DNA from: Bacteroidales bacterium
Lineage (GTDB): Bacteria; Bacteroidota; Bacteroidia; Bacteroidales; UBA932
Length of the DNA: 51,384 nt
Direction: 5' to 3'
NCBI GenBank assembly: GCA_022777585.1
Contig: JALFFZ010000164.1
Location: 1 to 51,384 of the forward strand
Program-made: the position numbers and the translations under genes
Notes under the pieces: model-generated
The model's database searches: none
Told to the model about the DNA's origin: nothing
Seen by the model: only the letters and a program-made list of their open reading frames with translations
In this document: in pieces, positions 1 through 7,770 of the stretch
How positions within the stretch are numbered: position 1 is the stretch's first letter
Layout of the letters: every line of letters starts with the position of its first letter

Positions 1-519
1 ATCCACGTCAGAATATCTCACGACATGGCTTCCGACATTTTCAGGTTCGATGCCCTTCGGCAATATGACCTTGCCTGCCGGAGTCTCCACAGCGTGGTCG
101 GGACAGGATGTATCACCTCCGACGATATCCTCGGCACGGCACAGCCTCCTGGAATTCACATCCATCACCACCCACGAACTGGTGGCCCTTACAAGGGCTT
201 CGCCCTCTGCGGATGCAAGTATGAAATCTCTCAGGAAAAATGGTCCGGAGGGTCCCTTGTGCCAGGTGGTCATAACCACCTCGTCCCTCCATTCCGGATA
301 CTTCAGAAACTTGATATTCATTCTGGAGAGCACCCAGACAGTACCCTTCTCCATAAGCGCATCATAACCGAAACCCTTCTCATTGGCAGCAAGATAGGCC
401 ATTTCCTGGGCCATATCCATAAAGGAAGTCGGTTTCAAACGGAAATCCGCATCCACGAAGAAACACGGGATAACGGATTTCAGCAAATATTTATTTTCCT
501 CTGTATAGTAACCTTTCAT
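1..519 (-). CDS. Acyl-ACP thioesterase (FatA/FatB family), 3' part missing at window edge
   Basis: The minus-strand frame from the ATG at 519 stays open to base 1 (173 codons). I translated it directly; it begins MKGYYTEENKYLLKS. It fits a bacterial acyl-ACP thioesterase of the double-hotdog type, which hydrolyses acyl-ACP to free fatty acid in the cytoplasm. Recognisable points are the N-terminal hotdog with FMDMAQEMAYLAAN, then VLSRMNIKFLKYPEW and the strand TTWHKGPSGPFFLRDF. The visible end, VVRYSDVD, is where the second hotdog begins; in this family the active-site stretch around DxNGHVN follows at once, so the catalytic residues lie outside the window. The start is 7 bases after the glyA stop, so the two genes are probably co-transcribed. 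Family assignment is good; substrate chain length cannot be told. Confidence 0.85.
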   Translation of the reverse strand, partial: MKGYYTEENKYLLKSVIPCFFVDADFRLKPTSFMDMAQEMAYLAANEKGFGYDALMEKGTVWVLSRMNIKFLKYPEWRDEVVMTTWHKGPSGPFFLRDFILASAEGEALVRATSSWVVMDVNSRRLCRAEDIVGGDTSCPDHAVETPAGKVILPKGIEPENVGSHVVRYSDVD

Positions 520-526
520 CTAAGTG

Positions 527-1873
527 TCAATATCTGTTCAACGGCCTTCCGCCGGTCATCATGTGTACCTTCCTCCTGACTTCCTCAAGCAGGGCATTGT
601 GCTCCTCGAGTGAAGCCTTGCCGGCAGCGTCAAGCTCGCCCTTGGCAGTCAGAACATTGATATGGCTCGAAGCGGAAGAGAGAACGGTGTCTATCAGTTC
701 CACGATGTCCTCCATATCCTTCTCAATGAAGCCGCGGGAAGTCACTGCAGGAGTACCTACACGGATTCCGGAAGTCTGAAACGCTGTACGGGAATCAAAA
801 GGAACCATATTCTTGTTCACGGTAATGTCAGCCTTCACAAGCTCGGACTCCGCAACACGTCCGGAAACCTCCGGGAATCTTGCACGCAGGTCAATGAGCA
901 TGAGATGATTGTCAGTGCCACCGGAGACGACCTTGTAGCCCTTTGCCATGAACCTTGCGCACATAGCCTTGGCATTTGCGGCAACCTGTTTCTGATAATC
1001 CACGTACTCAGGCTGCATTGCCTCATAGAATGCGACTGCCTTGGCTGCAATTACGTGCTCGAGAGGTCCGCCCTGTACGCCGGGGAACACGCTTGAATTG
1101 AGAATCTGGGACATCTTCTTGACTTCTCCCTTAGGGGTAAGCCTGCCCTGAGGGTCGTCGAAGTCCTTGCCCATCAATATGATACCTCCACGTGGTCCGC
1201 GAAGTGTCTTATGGGTGGTAGATGTCACGATATGAGCATATTTGACAGGATTGTCGAGGATGCCTGCGGCAATGAGACCGGCGGTATGGGCCATGTCAAT
1301 CCAGAGAATTGCACCGACCTCATCGGCAATCTTTCTCATCCTGGCATAGTCCCACTCCCTTGAGTATGCGGATGCACCTCCGATGATGAGCTTCGGATGA
1401 CATTCCCTGGCCAGTCTCTCCATCTTGTCATAGTCAATCCTTCCGGTCTCCGGATCAAGGCCATAGGCTACAGCCTTGTAAAGAATGCCGGATGCATTGA
1501 CAGGAGAGCCGTGAGTGAGGTGTCCTCCCTGGGAAAGGTCGAGACCCATGAACACGTCGCCAGGCTTGAGAACAGCCATCTCAACAGCAAGGTTGGCCTG
1601 GGCACCGGAATGCGGCTGAACATTGGCATACTCCGCTCCATAGAGTTTGCAGAGCCTGTCAATTGCGAGCTGCTCGATTTGGTCAACCACCTCACAGCCA
1701 CCGTAATAGCGCTTGCCCGGATAACCCTCCGCATATTTGTTCGTGCAAATTGAGCCCATCGCCTCAAGCACCTGGTCCGTGACGTAGTTTTCAGACGCAA
1801 TAAGTTCCAGTCCCTGAGACTGTCTCTCCTTTTCCTTTCTGATCAGATCAAAAAGCTGTACATCCTGTTTCAT
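527..1873 (-). CDS. glyA: Serine hydroxymethyltransferase
   Basis: Encodes 448 residues, the usual size. The enzyme uses pyridoxal phosphate to interconvert serine and glycine while charging tetrahydrofolate with a one-carbon unit, in the cytoplasm. Visible family marks are [18 protein letters not shown] near the N-terminus, [18 protein letters not shown], the Schiff-base lysine context [14 protein letters not shown], and a C-terminal [14 protein letters not shown]. The frame is open upstream to 2101, but I start at the ATG at 1873 ([11 protein letters not shown]) because the 76 upstream residues do not resemble SHMT, run through the intergenic promoter region and overlap the divergent methyltransferase gene. 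A TATATTTG promoter element lies about 54 bases upstream. The thioesterase gene follows after 7 bases. Confidence 0.97.
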   Translation of the reverse strand: MKQDVQLFDLIRKEKERQSQGLELIASENYVTDQVLEAMGSICTNKYAEGYPGKRYYGGCEVVDQIEQLAIDRLCKLYGAEYANVQPHSGAQANLAVEMAVLKPGDVFMGLDLSQGGHLTHGSPVNASGILYKAVAYGLDPETGRIDYDKMERLARECHPKLIIGGASAYSREWDYARMRKIADEVGAILWIDMAHTAGLIAAGILDNPVKYAHIVTSTTHKTLRGPRGGIILMGKDFDDPQGRLTPKGEVKKMSQILNSSVFPGVQGGPLEHVIAAKAVAFYEAMQPEYVDYQKQVAANAKAMCARFMAKGYKVVSGGTDNHLMLIDLRARFPEVSGRVAESELVKADITVNKNMVPFDSRTAFQTSGIRVGTPAVTSRGFIEKDMEDIVELIDTVLSSASSHINVLTAKGELDAAGKASLEEHNALLEEVRRKVHMMTGGRPLNRY

Positions 1874-1926
1874 AAGTTCCAAGTAAGTGTATAAAAATAA
1901 ATCCCCGACAAAGCGGATATTGATTA

Positions 1927-1934
1927 CAAATATA
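1927..1934 (-). promoter_or_regulatory. Bacteroidetes -7 promoter element for glyA
   Basis: On the minus strand the sequence is TATATTTG, an exact match to the Bacteroidetes -7 consensus TAnnTTTG. It lies 53 bases before the glyA ATG, which supports the short start and rules out the longer open frame. I see no good -33 TTTG at the usual spacing. Confidence 0.6.
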
Positions 1935-1957
1935 GTAATTTCCGGATAATTTTGCTT

Positions 1958-1965
1958 TAAATTTG
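1958..1965 (+). promoter_or_regulatory. Bacteroidetes -7 promoter element for the TrmH-family gene
   Basis: TAAATTTG matches TAnnTTTG exactly. It is 26 bases upstream of the ATG at 1992 and back to back with the glyA element, so this is a divergent promoter pair. No clear -33 TTTG is present. Confidence 0.6.
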
Positions 1966-1991
1966 TATTATTATTGAGTCGGCATAACGTT

Positions 1992-2537
1992 ATGATTGAC
2001 AATATGAAGCATAGGAAGAAACTGGGAATCGAGATGGGCCGTGTCACTGCGGAAGAGTACAAGGCATTGCCTGACAGCGGAATAGCAGTGGTACTCGACA
2101 ATGTCAGGAGCGCTCACAATGTAGGCTCGGTGTTCAGAAGCGCAGACTCGTTCAAGGCTGACAGGGTTTTCCTCTGCGGCATTTGCGCGACACCGCCATC
2201 GGCCGAAATCCACAAGTCCGCTCTCGGGGCGGAATTCAGCGTGGACTGGGAATATTGCAGCCGCACGATGGATGCAATAGAAAAACTCCGCGCTGAGGGA
2301 TACGAGATCCTCTGCGTGGAGCAGGCCCTGGACTCAATCATGCTGGACAGGTTCACCCCGGAAACCGGGAAGCGTTATGCACTGGTATTCGGCAATGAGG
2401 TGGACGGAGTGGACCAGGAAGTGATAGAGGCCTCGGACGGAGTCATTGAAATCCCGCAGTACGGCACCAAGCATTCCCTTAACATCTCCGTCACCGCAGG
2501 CATCATTCTATGGCATTTCCGCCCCGGACAGGATTGA
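1992..2537 (+). CDS. TrmH/SpoU-family RNA 2'-O-methyltransferase
   Basis: Encodes 181 residues with the SPOUT (alpha/beta knot) layout: [21 protein letters not shown] (motif 1, conserved Asn and Arg), [16 protein letters not shown] (motif 2) and [18 protein letters not shown] (motif 3). Such enzymes transfer a methyl group from S-adenosylmethionine to a ribose 2'-OH in tRNA or rRNA. It is short for the family and has no N-terminal L30e-like substrate domain, so the target RNA cannot be assigned. The start could be 1992 or the next in-frame ATG at 2004; a TTG at 1974 is too close to the -7 element at 1958-1965. It converges on the beta-galactosidase gene, 44 bases away, with no obvious terminator between them. 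Confidence 0.88.
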   Translation: MIDNMKHRKKLGIEMGRVTAEEYKALPDSGIAVVLDNVRSAHNVGSVFRSADSFKADRVFLCGICATPPSAEIHKSALGAEFSVDWEYCSRTMDAIEKLRAEGYEILCVEQALDSIMLDRFTPETGKRYALVFGNEVDGVDQEVIEASDGVIEIPQYGTKHSLNISVTAGIILWHFRPGQD

Positions 2538-2581
2538 CCCATCCGAGGCGGTAAATAAATGTATAATTGTCATCCGGGAAA

Positions 2582-5500
2582 TCAGAGCGGCCTGATGACG
2601 AAATTGAACTCCATCTCTTCAGCGTTCACCCTGTAGTCCTCCAGAGGCCAAGTGCCCCAGGAGTTAATGCCTCCGACGCCCATCTGTCTGGATTCGAAAT
2701 TGACATAGGTCGAGCCGAGAGCCCTCGCATCCTTATGCGCAAGAGGTATGAGCTCGAGCGAATGTTTTGCAATACCCTTCTGGTTATTTGTCGGGTTAGG
2801 ACGAGGATTCGGGTCAATGACGGTGCAGTCCAGATCGTCAATGCTGAAAGGTATGGCAGAGCCGCTGAATCTGACATCCGATGTAATTTCAATACCCTTT
2901 CCGGAGGCATCCAGGACCCTCATCCATCTCAGACCGGTTTTGGTTCCGGACTCCTGAGTGCGTGGATAGCCGTAATGATACTGGTCACTGACACTCTGGA
3001 CATATCTTCCCATCAATGCCGCCGAGCATCTGTCGGAATAATTCTCCCAAGGACCGTAGCCGTAGAAATCCAGGGTCGAGAACTCTCCCGGCATAGTGAA
3101 TTTCATTCCGAACCTGAACATAGGTGTAGCCTTGGAGAGAGAGCCGGCATCCTTCAGCTTCTCTGTGCAGGAAATCGCTCCGTCCCCATAAACCCTGTAT
3201 GTCATCTCGATGTCGCACACATCCCCAAAAGGCCTGTAAACCACTGTGAGACAGGTATATCCTTCTGATTCAGCAACATCCATTGACACCGGCTTGAGCT
3301 CCGGGTTCCTCCACATCCTGAACTTATTGTGCATATCCGCACCCATGTCATTCTCCACAGGAGCACGCCAGAATGACGGCATGAGAGGTTCCTTCAGCAT
3401 CTGCACTCCGGCATTCTCATACGAGGTCAGCAGACCGGTTGTCTTGTCGAACACAGCCTTCCAGGCAACATTGCGTTCAGCGGTGGTTCCCGGAGCCTTG
3501 TAAGTTCCGGTGAATTCGAGATTGTCACCGACAGATGCAACCGCCATCGCATTTCCTGCAGCGGAACCTGCAGCGTATGCAGAAGCAGGAGCCTCGTACA
3601 GAGCAAACTGGTCATAAGCCACCTCGAAGCCTGCAGGAAGGAGGCTGTCACGCTTCTTGAGCTGCCAGCTTGCGGTAATGTAAATGTCACCGTCAATGCC
3701 CCCAGGTACAACTGAGGCGTGGTAAGGGTCCCCGGACATCGATGTAACGGCATCCTCAAGCAAATCCTTTCCGGTAATGCCGAGTCCGACCGAGACAGTC
3801 TCCCCCGGTGCCGCATAGACATTCTCCACAATGCCGGTCCTGACCTTGTTGCCGGCCACCTCGACCGTCCACACAAGCCTGTAGCGGGACAGGTCTATGA
3901 AGAAGTTCTCATTATGGACATTGAGCCTGATCTCGGTATTGTCATCCCTGAGTCTTTCCTTCGGCTCCTGAATTTCCAATGAAGTAAGAATCGACCTGTA
4001 CTGGTACCTGATTTCGTATGCCGAAGGATGGAACTGCCTGTCGGCGGTAATGAAGCCGTTGCAGTTGAATGAGCCGTCGGAAGGATCATAGTCATTGGAG
4101 TCGCCTCCGAAAATGAATATGTGGTCGGTCCCGTACCTGGCAGGATCAACGGACTTGCGGATAGCCTGATCCTCGAAGTCCCAGATGAAGCCTCCCTGAT
4201 ATGAAGGGTATTTGCGGACAAGGTCCCAGTATTCCTTGAAGTTGCCCACCGAGTTGCCCATGGCGTGGGCGTACTCGCACTGGATGAGCGGCTTCGGAGG
4301 ATTGGATGTCAGATATTTCTCGCAGCCGTCCGGAGAAAGATACATCGGACAGTAGATGTCGGTGTTGTACTCCAGCACAGCCCTCTCATATTGAACCGGC
4401 CTGGTCGGATCATACCCCTTTATCCAGTCATAGGCAGCCCGGAAATTGTCCCCGTTGCCGGCTTCGTTGCCAAGGCTCCAGATAATGATGCTCGGGTGGT
4501 TGATGTCCCTGTAAACCATACGCTGGTTGCGGATGAGGTGGGCTGCATTGTAATCGGCCCTGTGAGCCAGGGACTCCTTGCCGTAACCCATTCCGTGAGA
4601 CTCGATATTGGCCTCGTCGAGAACATAGATGCCATACTTGTCGCAGAGCGAGTACCAGCGCGGGTCATCCGGATAGTGGCAAGTACGTACTGCATTGACA
4701 TTCAGCTGTTTCATCACTTCGATATCCCTGATCATCTCGGCCTCGGAGATTACATATCCGCCATAAGGGCTGAGTTCATGGCGGTCGGCTCCCTTGATGA
4801 GGACAGGCTGCCCGTTGACGAGAAGCTGGGAGTTCCGGATCTCAACGGAGCGGAATCCGAAATCAATCCCGGTGCTCTCCACTACTCCCTTTCTGTCCTC
4901 TGCCTCGGCCCTGAGGGTATAGAGGGACGGGGATTCGGCACTCCAGAGCGCAGGAGAATTGACCTTCATGTCCGTCCTGAAGACGAGATTGCCTTCATCA
5001 TCCTTCTCCTGGGACTTTACAGCGGGCTCGGAAATCTCGGCAACATTGTTTCCGAAAGAATCGTAAACCGCATATTTAATCCTGGAAATGCCCGGGGTGG
5101 TCTTTGCCAGGATTGAAATATTTCCGTTCATGTCCGCACGGACATTGATATCTTCAATCCTCTTCTGCTCCCTGGTATATACATACACTCCCCTGGCAAT
5201 GCCTGCGAAACGCCAGAAATCCTGGTCCTCGAGATAGGTACCGTCACACCAGCGGAAAATTTCGAGGGCAATCGTATTGACGCCCGCCTTGACATACCTG
5301 GTAATGTCGAATCTCGCCTCAAGTTTGCTGTCCTCGCTGTATCCGACCTCCTTGCCGTTCACCCATACACGGACATTGGATGTGGCAGAGCCGATGCAAA
5401 GGCATATCTGCCTGCCTGTCCAGCCCTCCTCGACAATGAATGAGCGGCGGTACTGGCCTACATAGTTGTGCTCCTCCGGAACGAAAGGCGGATTGTTCCT

Positions 5501-5851
5501 GTAATGGCCCCTCCACGGATATCCCACATTGACGTACATAGGATCGCAGTAGCCATAGAAATCCCAGAGTCCCGGGACCGGAATATTGTCCCAGCCGGAG
5601 TCATTGAAATCCACAGCCTGGAATCCGGCAGTCCTGGAAGAAGGATTCTCGCAGAAGTTGAATTTCCATTCACCATTGAGACTCAATGTCTTCTGCTGGT
5701 CGGTAGTGAAGCTGGCCCTCATCGGAAGGCGGTTGATTTCGAACACTTCCGGGTTCTGCCAGTCTTCTTCGATTGCATTGGCGGCGGCACGGACCTGGAA
5801 AGAGGCCATCAACAGCCCGGCGGCCAGCATTGTTGTCTTTACAATGTTCAT
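2582..5851 (-). CDS. Exported GH2 beta-galactosidase
   Basis: Encodes 1089 residues of the large LacZ type in glycoside hydrolase family 2. The N-terminus is a signal peptide (MNIVKTTMLAAGLLMASFQVRA), so it acts in the periplasm or at the surface. The characteristic FEINRLPMRASF begins near residue 37, followed by the sugar-binding beta domain, an immunoglobulin-like domain and the TIM barrel from about residue 340. The acid/base Glu is E463 in SLGNEAGN and the nucleophile is E526 in CEYAHAMGNS; WDFEDQ at about 557 and a C-terminal beta-sandwich (YGPWENYSDR) complete the family. It starts 20 bases after the stop of the metallophosphoesterase gene and is the last gene of the long minus-strand run from moxR. 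Substrate is probably a beta-galactoside from host or plant glycans, but the sequence does not fix the linkage. Confidence 0.93.
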   Translation of the reverse strand: MNIVKTTMLAAGLLMASFQVRAAANAIEEDWQNPEVFEINRLPMRASFTTDQQKTLSLNGEWKFNFCENPSSRTAGFQAVDFNDSGWDNIPVPGLWDFYGYCDPMYVNVGYPWRGHYRNNPPFVPEEHNYVGQYRRSFIVEEGWTGRQICLCIGSATSNVRVWVNGKEVGYSEDSKLEARFDITRYVKAGVNTIALEIFRWCDGTYLEDQDFWRFAGIARGVYVYTREQKRIEDINVRADMNGNISILAKTTPGISRIKYAVYDSFGNNVAEISEPAVKSQEKDDEGNLVFRTDMKVNSPALWSAESPSLYTLRAEAEDRKGVVESTGIDFGFRSVEIRNSQLLVNGQPVLIKGADRHELSPYGGYVISEAEMIRDIEVMKQLNVNAVRTCHYPDDPRWYSLCDKYGIYVLDEANIESHGMGYGKESLAHRADYNAAHLIRNQRMVYRDINHPSIIIWSLGNEAGNGDNFRAAYDWIKGYDPTRPVQYERAVLEYNTDIYCPMYLSPDGCEKYLTSNPPKPLIQCEYAHAMGNSVGNFKEYWDLVRKYPSYQGGFIWDFEDQAIRKSVDPARYGTDHIFIFGGDSNDYDPSDGSFNCNGFITADRQFHPSAYEIRYQYRSILTSLEIQEPKERLRDDNTEIRLNVHNENFFIDLSRYRLVWTVEVAGNKVRTGIVENVYAAPGETVSVGLGITGKDLLEDAVTSMSGDPYHASVVPGGIDGDIYITASWQLKKRDSLLPAGFEVAYDQFALYEAPASAYAAGSAAGNAMAVASVGDNLEFTGTYKAPGTTAERNVAWKAVFDKTTGLLTSYENAGVQMLKEPLMPSFWRAPVENDMGADMHNKFRMWRNPELKPVSMDVAESEGYTCLTVVYRPFGDVCDIEMTYRVYGDGAISCTEKLKDAGSLSKATPMFRFGMKFTMPGEFSTLDFYGYGPWENYSDRCSAALMGRYVQSVSDQYHYGYPRTQESGTKTGLRWMRVLDASGKGIEITSDVRFSGSAIPFSIDDLDCTVIDPNPRPNPTNNQKGIAKHSLELIPLAHKDARALGSTYVNFESRQMGVGGINSWGTWPLEDYRVNAEEMEFNFVIRPL

Positions 5852-5871
5852 TTGTATCTGAATTTTTAGTG

Positions 5872-7770
5872 TTATTCACTCATCAATGCGACAGTCCCGT
5901 CCATTGCAGATGCCAATATAGCATTTTTCCCGGCGAAAACCAAATGTCGGAGAGGGTTCACAAGGGCTACGGAGAGTTTGTGGGCCCAGAGAAAAGTACC
6001 GTCAGAGGCCCTCAGGGCAATGATATTGCCCTTGTCTGTCGGGATATACAGGACTCCGTCCTTTTCTGACAGAGCGGTCGGGGCAATGTCATAGCCGGCG
6101 TGGTTGTCAGCTACCCAGGTCTTGCAGGAATCCGGGAACGCCGCCCCTGAAGATACATTCACATCAGCAGGAAAAGCGTAGGCCCTTCCGAACATTTCCT
6201 TGGAATATACTGTACGGCCGTCACTTCCGAGACATATAGCATCCCGGCCTCCCTTCACGGTGAAAAGGCAGCGTCCCGTGGAGGCGTCAATGGCATAGAC
6301 CTGTCTGTCAGGAACCGCCACAAACACCCTTCCAGAGGAGTACAGCGGCAATGTCGAGGCCGGGGAATACATCTTGGAAGCCTTGCCGACGGACCATACC
6401 CAGTTCTCCCTTCCGGTCTCAGGGTCAAGCGAATACAGCTTGCCTCCCCAGGTTCCGAAAATAACCCTATCTCTGTCAGCGTAAGGCGTGGAGACAGCGT
6501 GGCCCTCGACATTGCCGTATGTCCAGACCGCATTGCCAGTCTTGAGTTCAATGCATCTGAAAGCCCCGTCGGAGCCGCCGATGAAGACCTTCCCATCCAT
6601 TATTACAGGCGAAGCAAGAACCGCCTTCCCCGTCTTGTATTTCCATTTCAATGTGCCGTCAGAGGCATTCAGGGCGTATATATTGCCATCCGAACATCCG
6701 AAAACCAGATATTTGCCCGACAATGCCGGGGTGGAGTAAATCTTACCCGGAAAGTCCTTTCTCCACTTTACAGAGCCGTCCTTCAGAGAAACGGACAACA
6801 TTGCTCCGCAGGCCAGAGGGAAGAAGGCATTGTCCTTGTTCACGGCGAAACCGGCGGCGATATTGGCCCCGAAATTCTTCTTCCATACCTCCCTGACCTG
6901 GGGAAATTCATCATTGACATCATACCTCATCCAGGGATAGTCCGCCGGAAGTCCGTGGCTGTCATATCTCACCGTATCCTTTACCGGAACAAGGTCGAAT
7001 GAGGCCCAGGGTTCCAGCTCCACTGCGGTCTGACCATATAACCTCCTCTCGGAAAATGAGATACGGTCACCGTCAATCTTCACTACCGTGTAGCCTGGAG
7101 TCCTGCCTGAGGACAATGCCGAACGGCATACCACGGCAGGAATGCCCTGATAGTTCTTCGTCCTGTCTGCATGCAGATGGCCGCCGATTACCATCCTGGT
7201 ATCCAGCCTCTTGAGTTCCCTTGTCACGTCGAAATAGTTCAGGACAGACGAATCCATCGGATAATGATTGATGAATATGGTCTTTTCTCCCGATTCCTGT
7301 TCCGAGAGCCATTCCATAGTCTCGCGCGGAACCAGGCCCGGAGCCATTCTCATGTCAGGACCGCTGTTGCAGCCGATGAAACGCCAGCCACCTGCCCTGA
7401 AAAGAACGTGCTCATATCCGAAGACATCCTTGAATGTCCCGCATCCGCTCTCCGACCAGTTGGCATCGTGATTGCCCTGAACTACGTAAACGGGCCGGCA
7501 GATGGAGTCAGTCATAGACTTGGCAAGACGGATTTCGTCATCCGATCCGAAATTGGTGACATCCCCTCCGAAGATTACGAAATCCAGTGAATCATAGGCA
7601 TTTATATCCCTGATACAAGCTGAAAGGTCGGCCACCGAACTGCTTCCTAAGGCAATGTGGGTATCAGCGATAAACGCAAACCTGAAATGGTCCTGCTGCT
7701 GTGCGGACGCAAATGCCCCCGCCGGACAAATCATCACGGCGAGGGACATCATTATGCTTCGGAATGTCAT
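5872..7770 (-). CDS. Secreted calcineurin-like metallophosphoesterase with PQQ-type beta-propeller
   Basis: Encodes 632 residues. After a signal peptide (cleavage near ASA-QQQ, residue 23) comes a complete two-metal phosphoesterase domain: D36 and H38 in ADTH, D70 in GGD, N100-H101 in GNHD, H169 in NHYP and GHLH at 197-200. From about residue 300 to the end there are PQQ/WD40-like repeats of the form YALNASDGTLKWKYKTG, typical of an outer propeller that binds or scaffolds rather than catalyses. The ATG overlaps the stop of the batD-batE gene by 4 bases (ATGA), so translation is probably coupled to the Bat operon. Substrate unknown; candidates are nucleotides, phospholipid headgroups or phosphorylated glycans. 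I see no quinoprotein dehydrogenase catalytic domain, so PQQ binding itself is not implied. Confidence 0.88.
   Translation of the reverse strand: MTFRSIMMSLAVMICPAGAFASAQQQDHFRFAFIADTHIALGSSSVADLSACIRDINAYDSLDFVIFGGDVTNFGSDDEIRLAKSMTDSICRPVYVVQGNHDANWSESGCGTFKDVFGYEHVLFRAGGWRFIGCNSGPDMRMAPGLVPRETMEWLSEQESGEKTIFINHYPMDSSVLNYFDVTRELKRLDTRMVIGGHLHADRTKNYQGIPAVVCRSALSSGRTPGYTVVKIDGDRISFSERRLYGQTAVELEPWASFDLVPVKDTVRYDSHGLPADYPWMRYDVNDEFPQVREVWKKNFGANIAAGFAVNKDNAFFPLACGAMLSVSLKDGSVKWRKDFPGKIYSTPALSGKYLVFGCSDGNIYALNASDGTLKWKYKTGKAVLASPVIMDGKVFIGGSDGAFRCIELKTGNAVWTYGNVEGHAVSTPYADRDRVIFGTWGGKLYSLDPETGRENWVWSVGKASKMYSPASTLPLYSSGRVFVAVPDRQVYAIDASTGRCLFTVKGGRDAICLGSDGRTVYSKEMFGRAYAFPADVNVSSGAAFPDSCKTWVADNHAGYDIAPTALSEKDGVLYIPTDKGNIIALRASDGTFLWAHKLSVALVNPLRHLVFAGKNAILASAMDGTVALMSE

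Noticed and set aside
25..579. Plus-strand frames at the left edge
   Set aside because: The minus strand carries the acyl-ACP thioesterase, which has consistent family features through the same bases.
1874..2101. Longer glyA start at 2101
   Set aside because: The extension is unlike SHMT, crosses the divergent promoters and overlaps the TrmH-family gene.
2538..2581. A bidirectional terminator between the TrmH-family gene and the beta-galactosidase gene
   Set aside because: I could not find a stem with a flanking T-run on either strand in these 44 bases.
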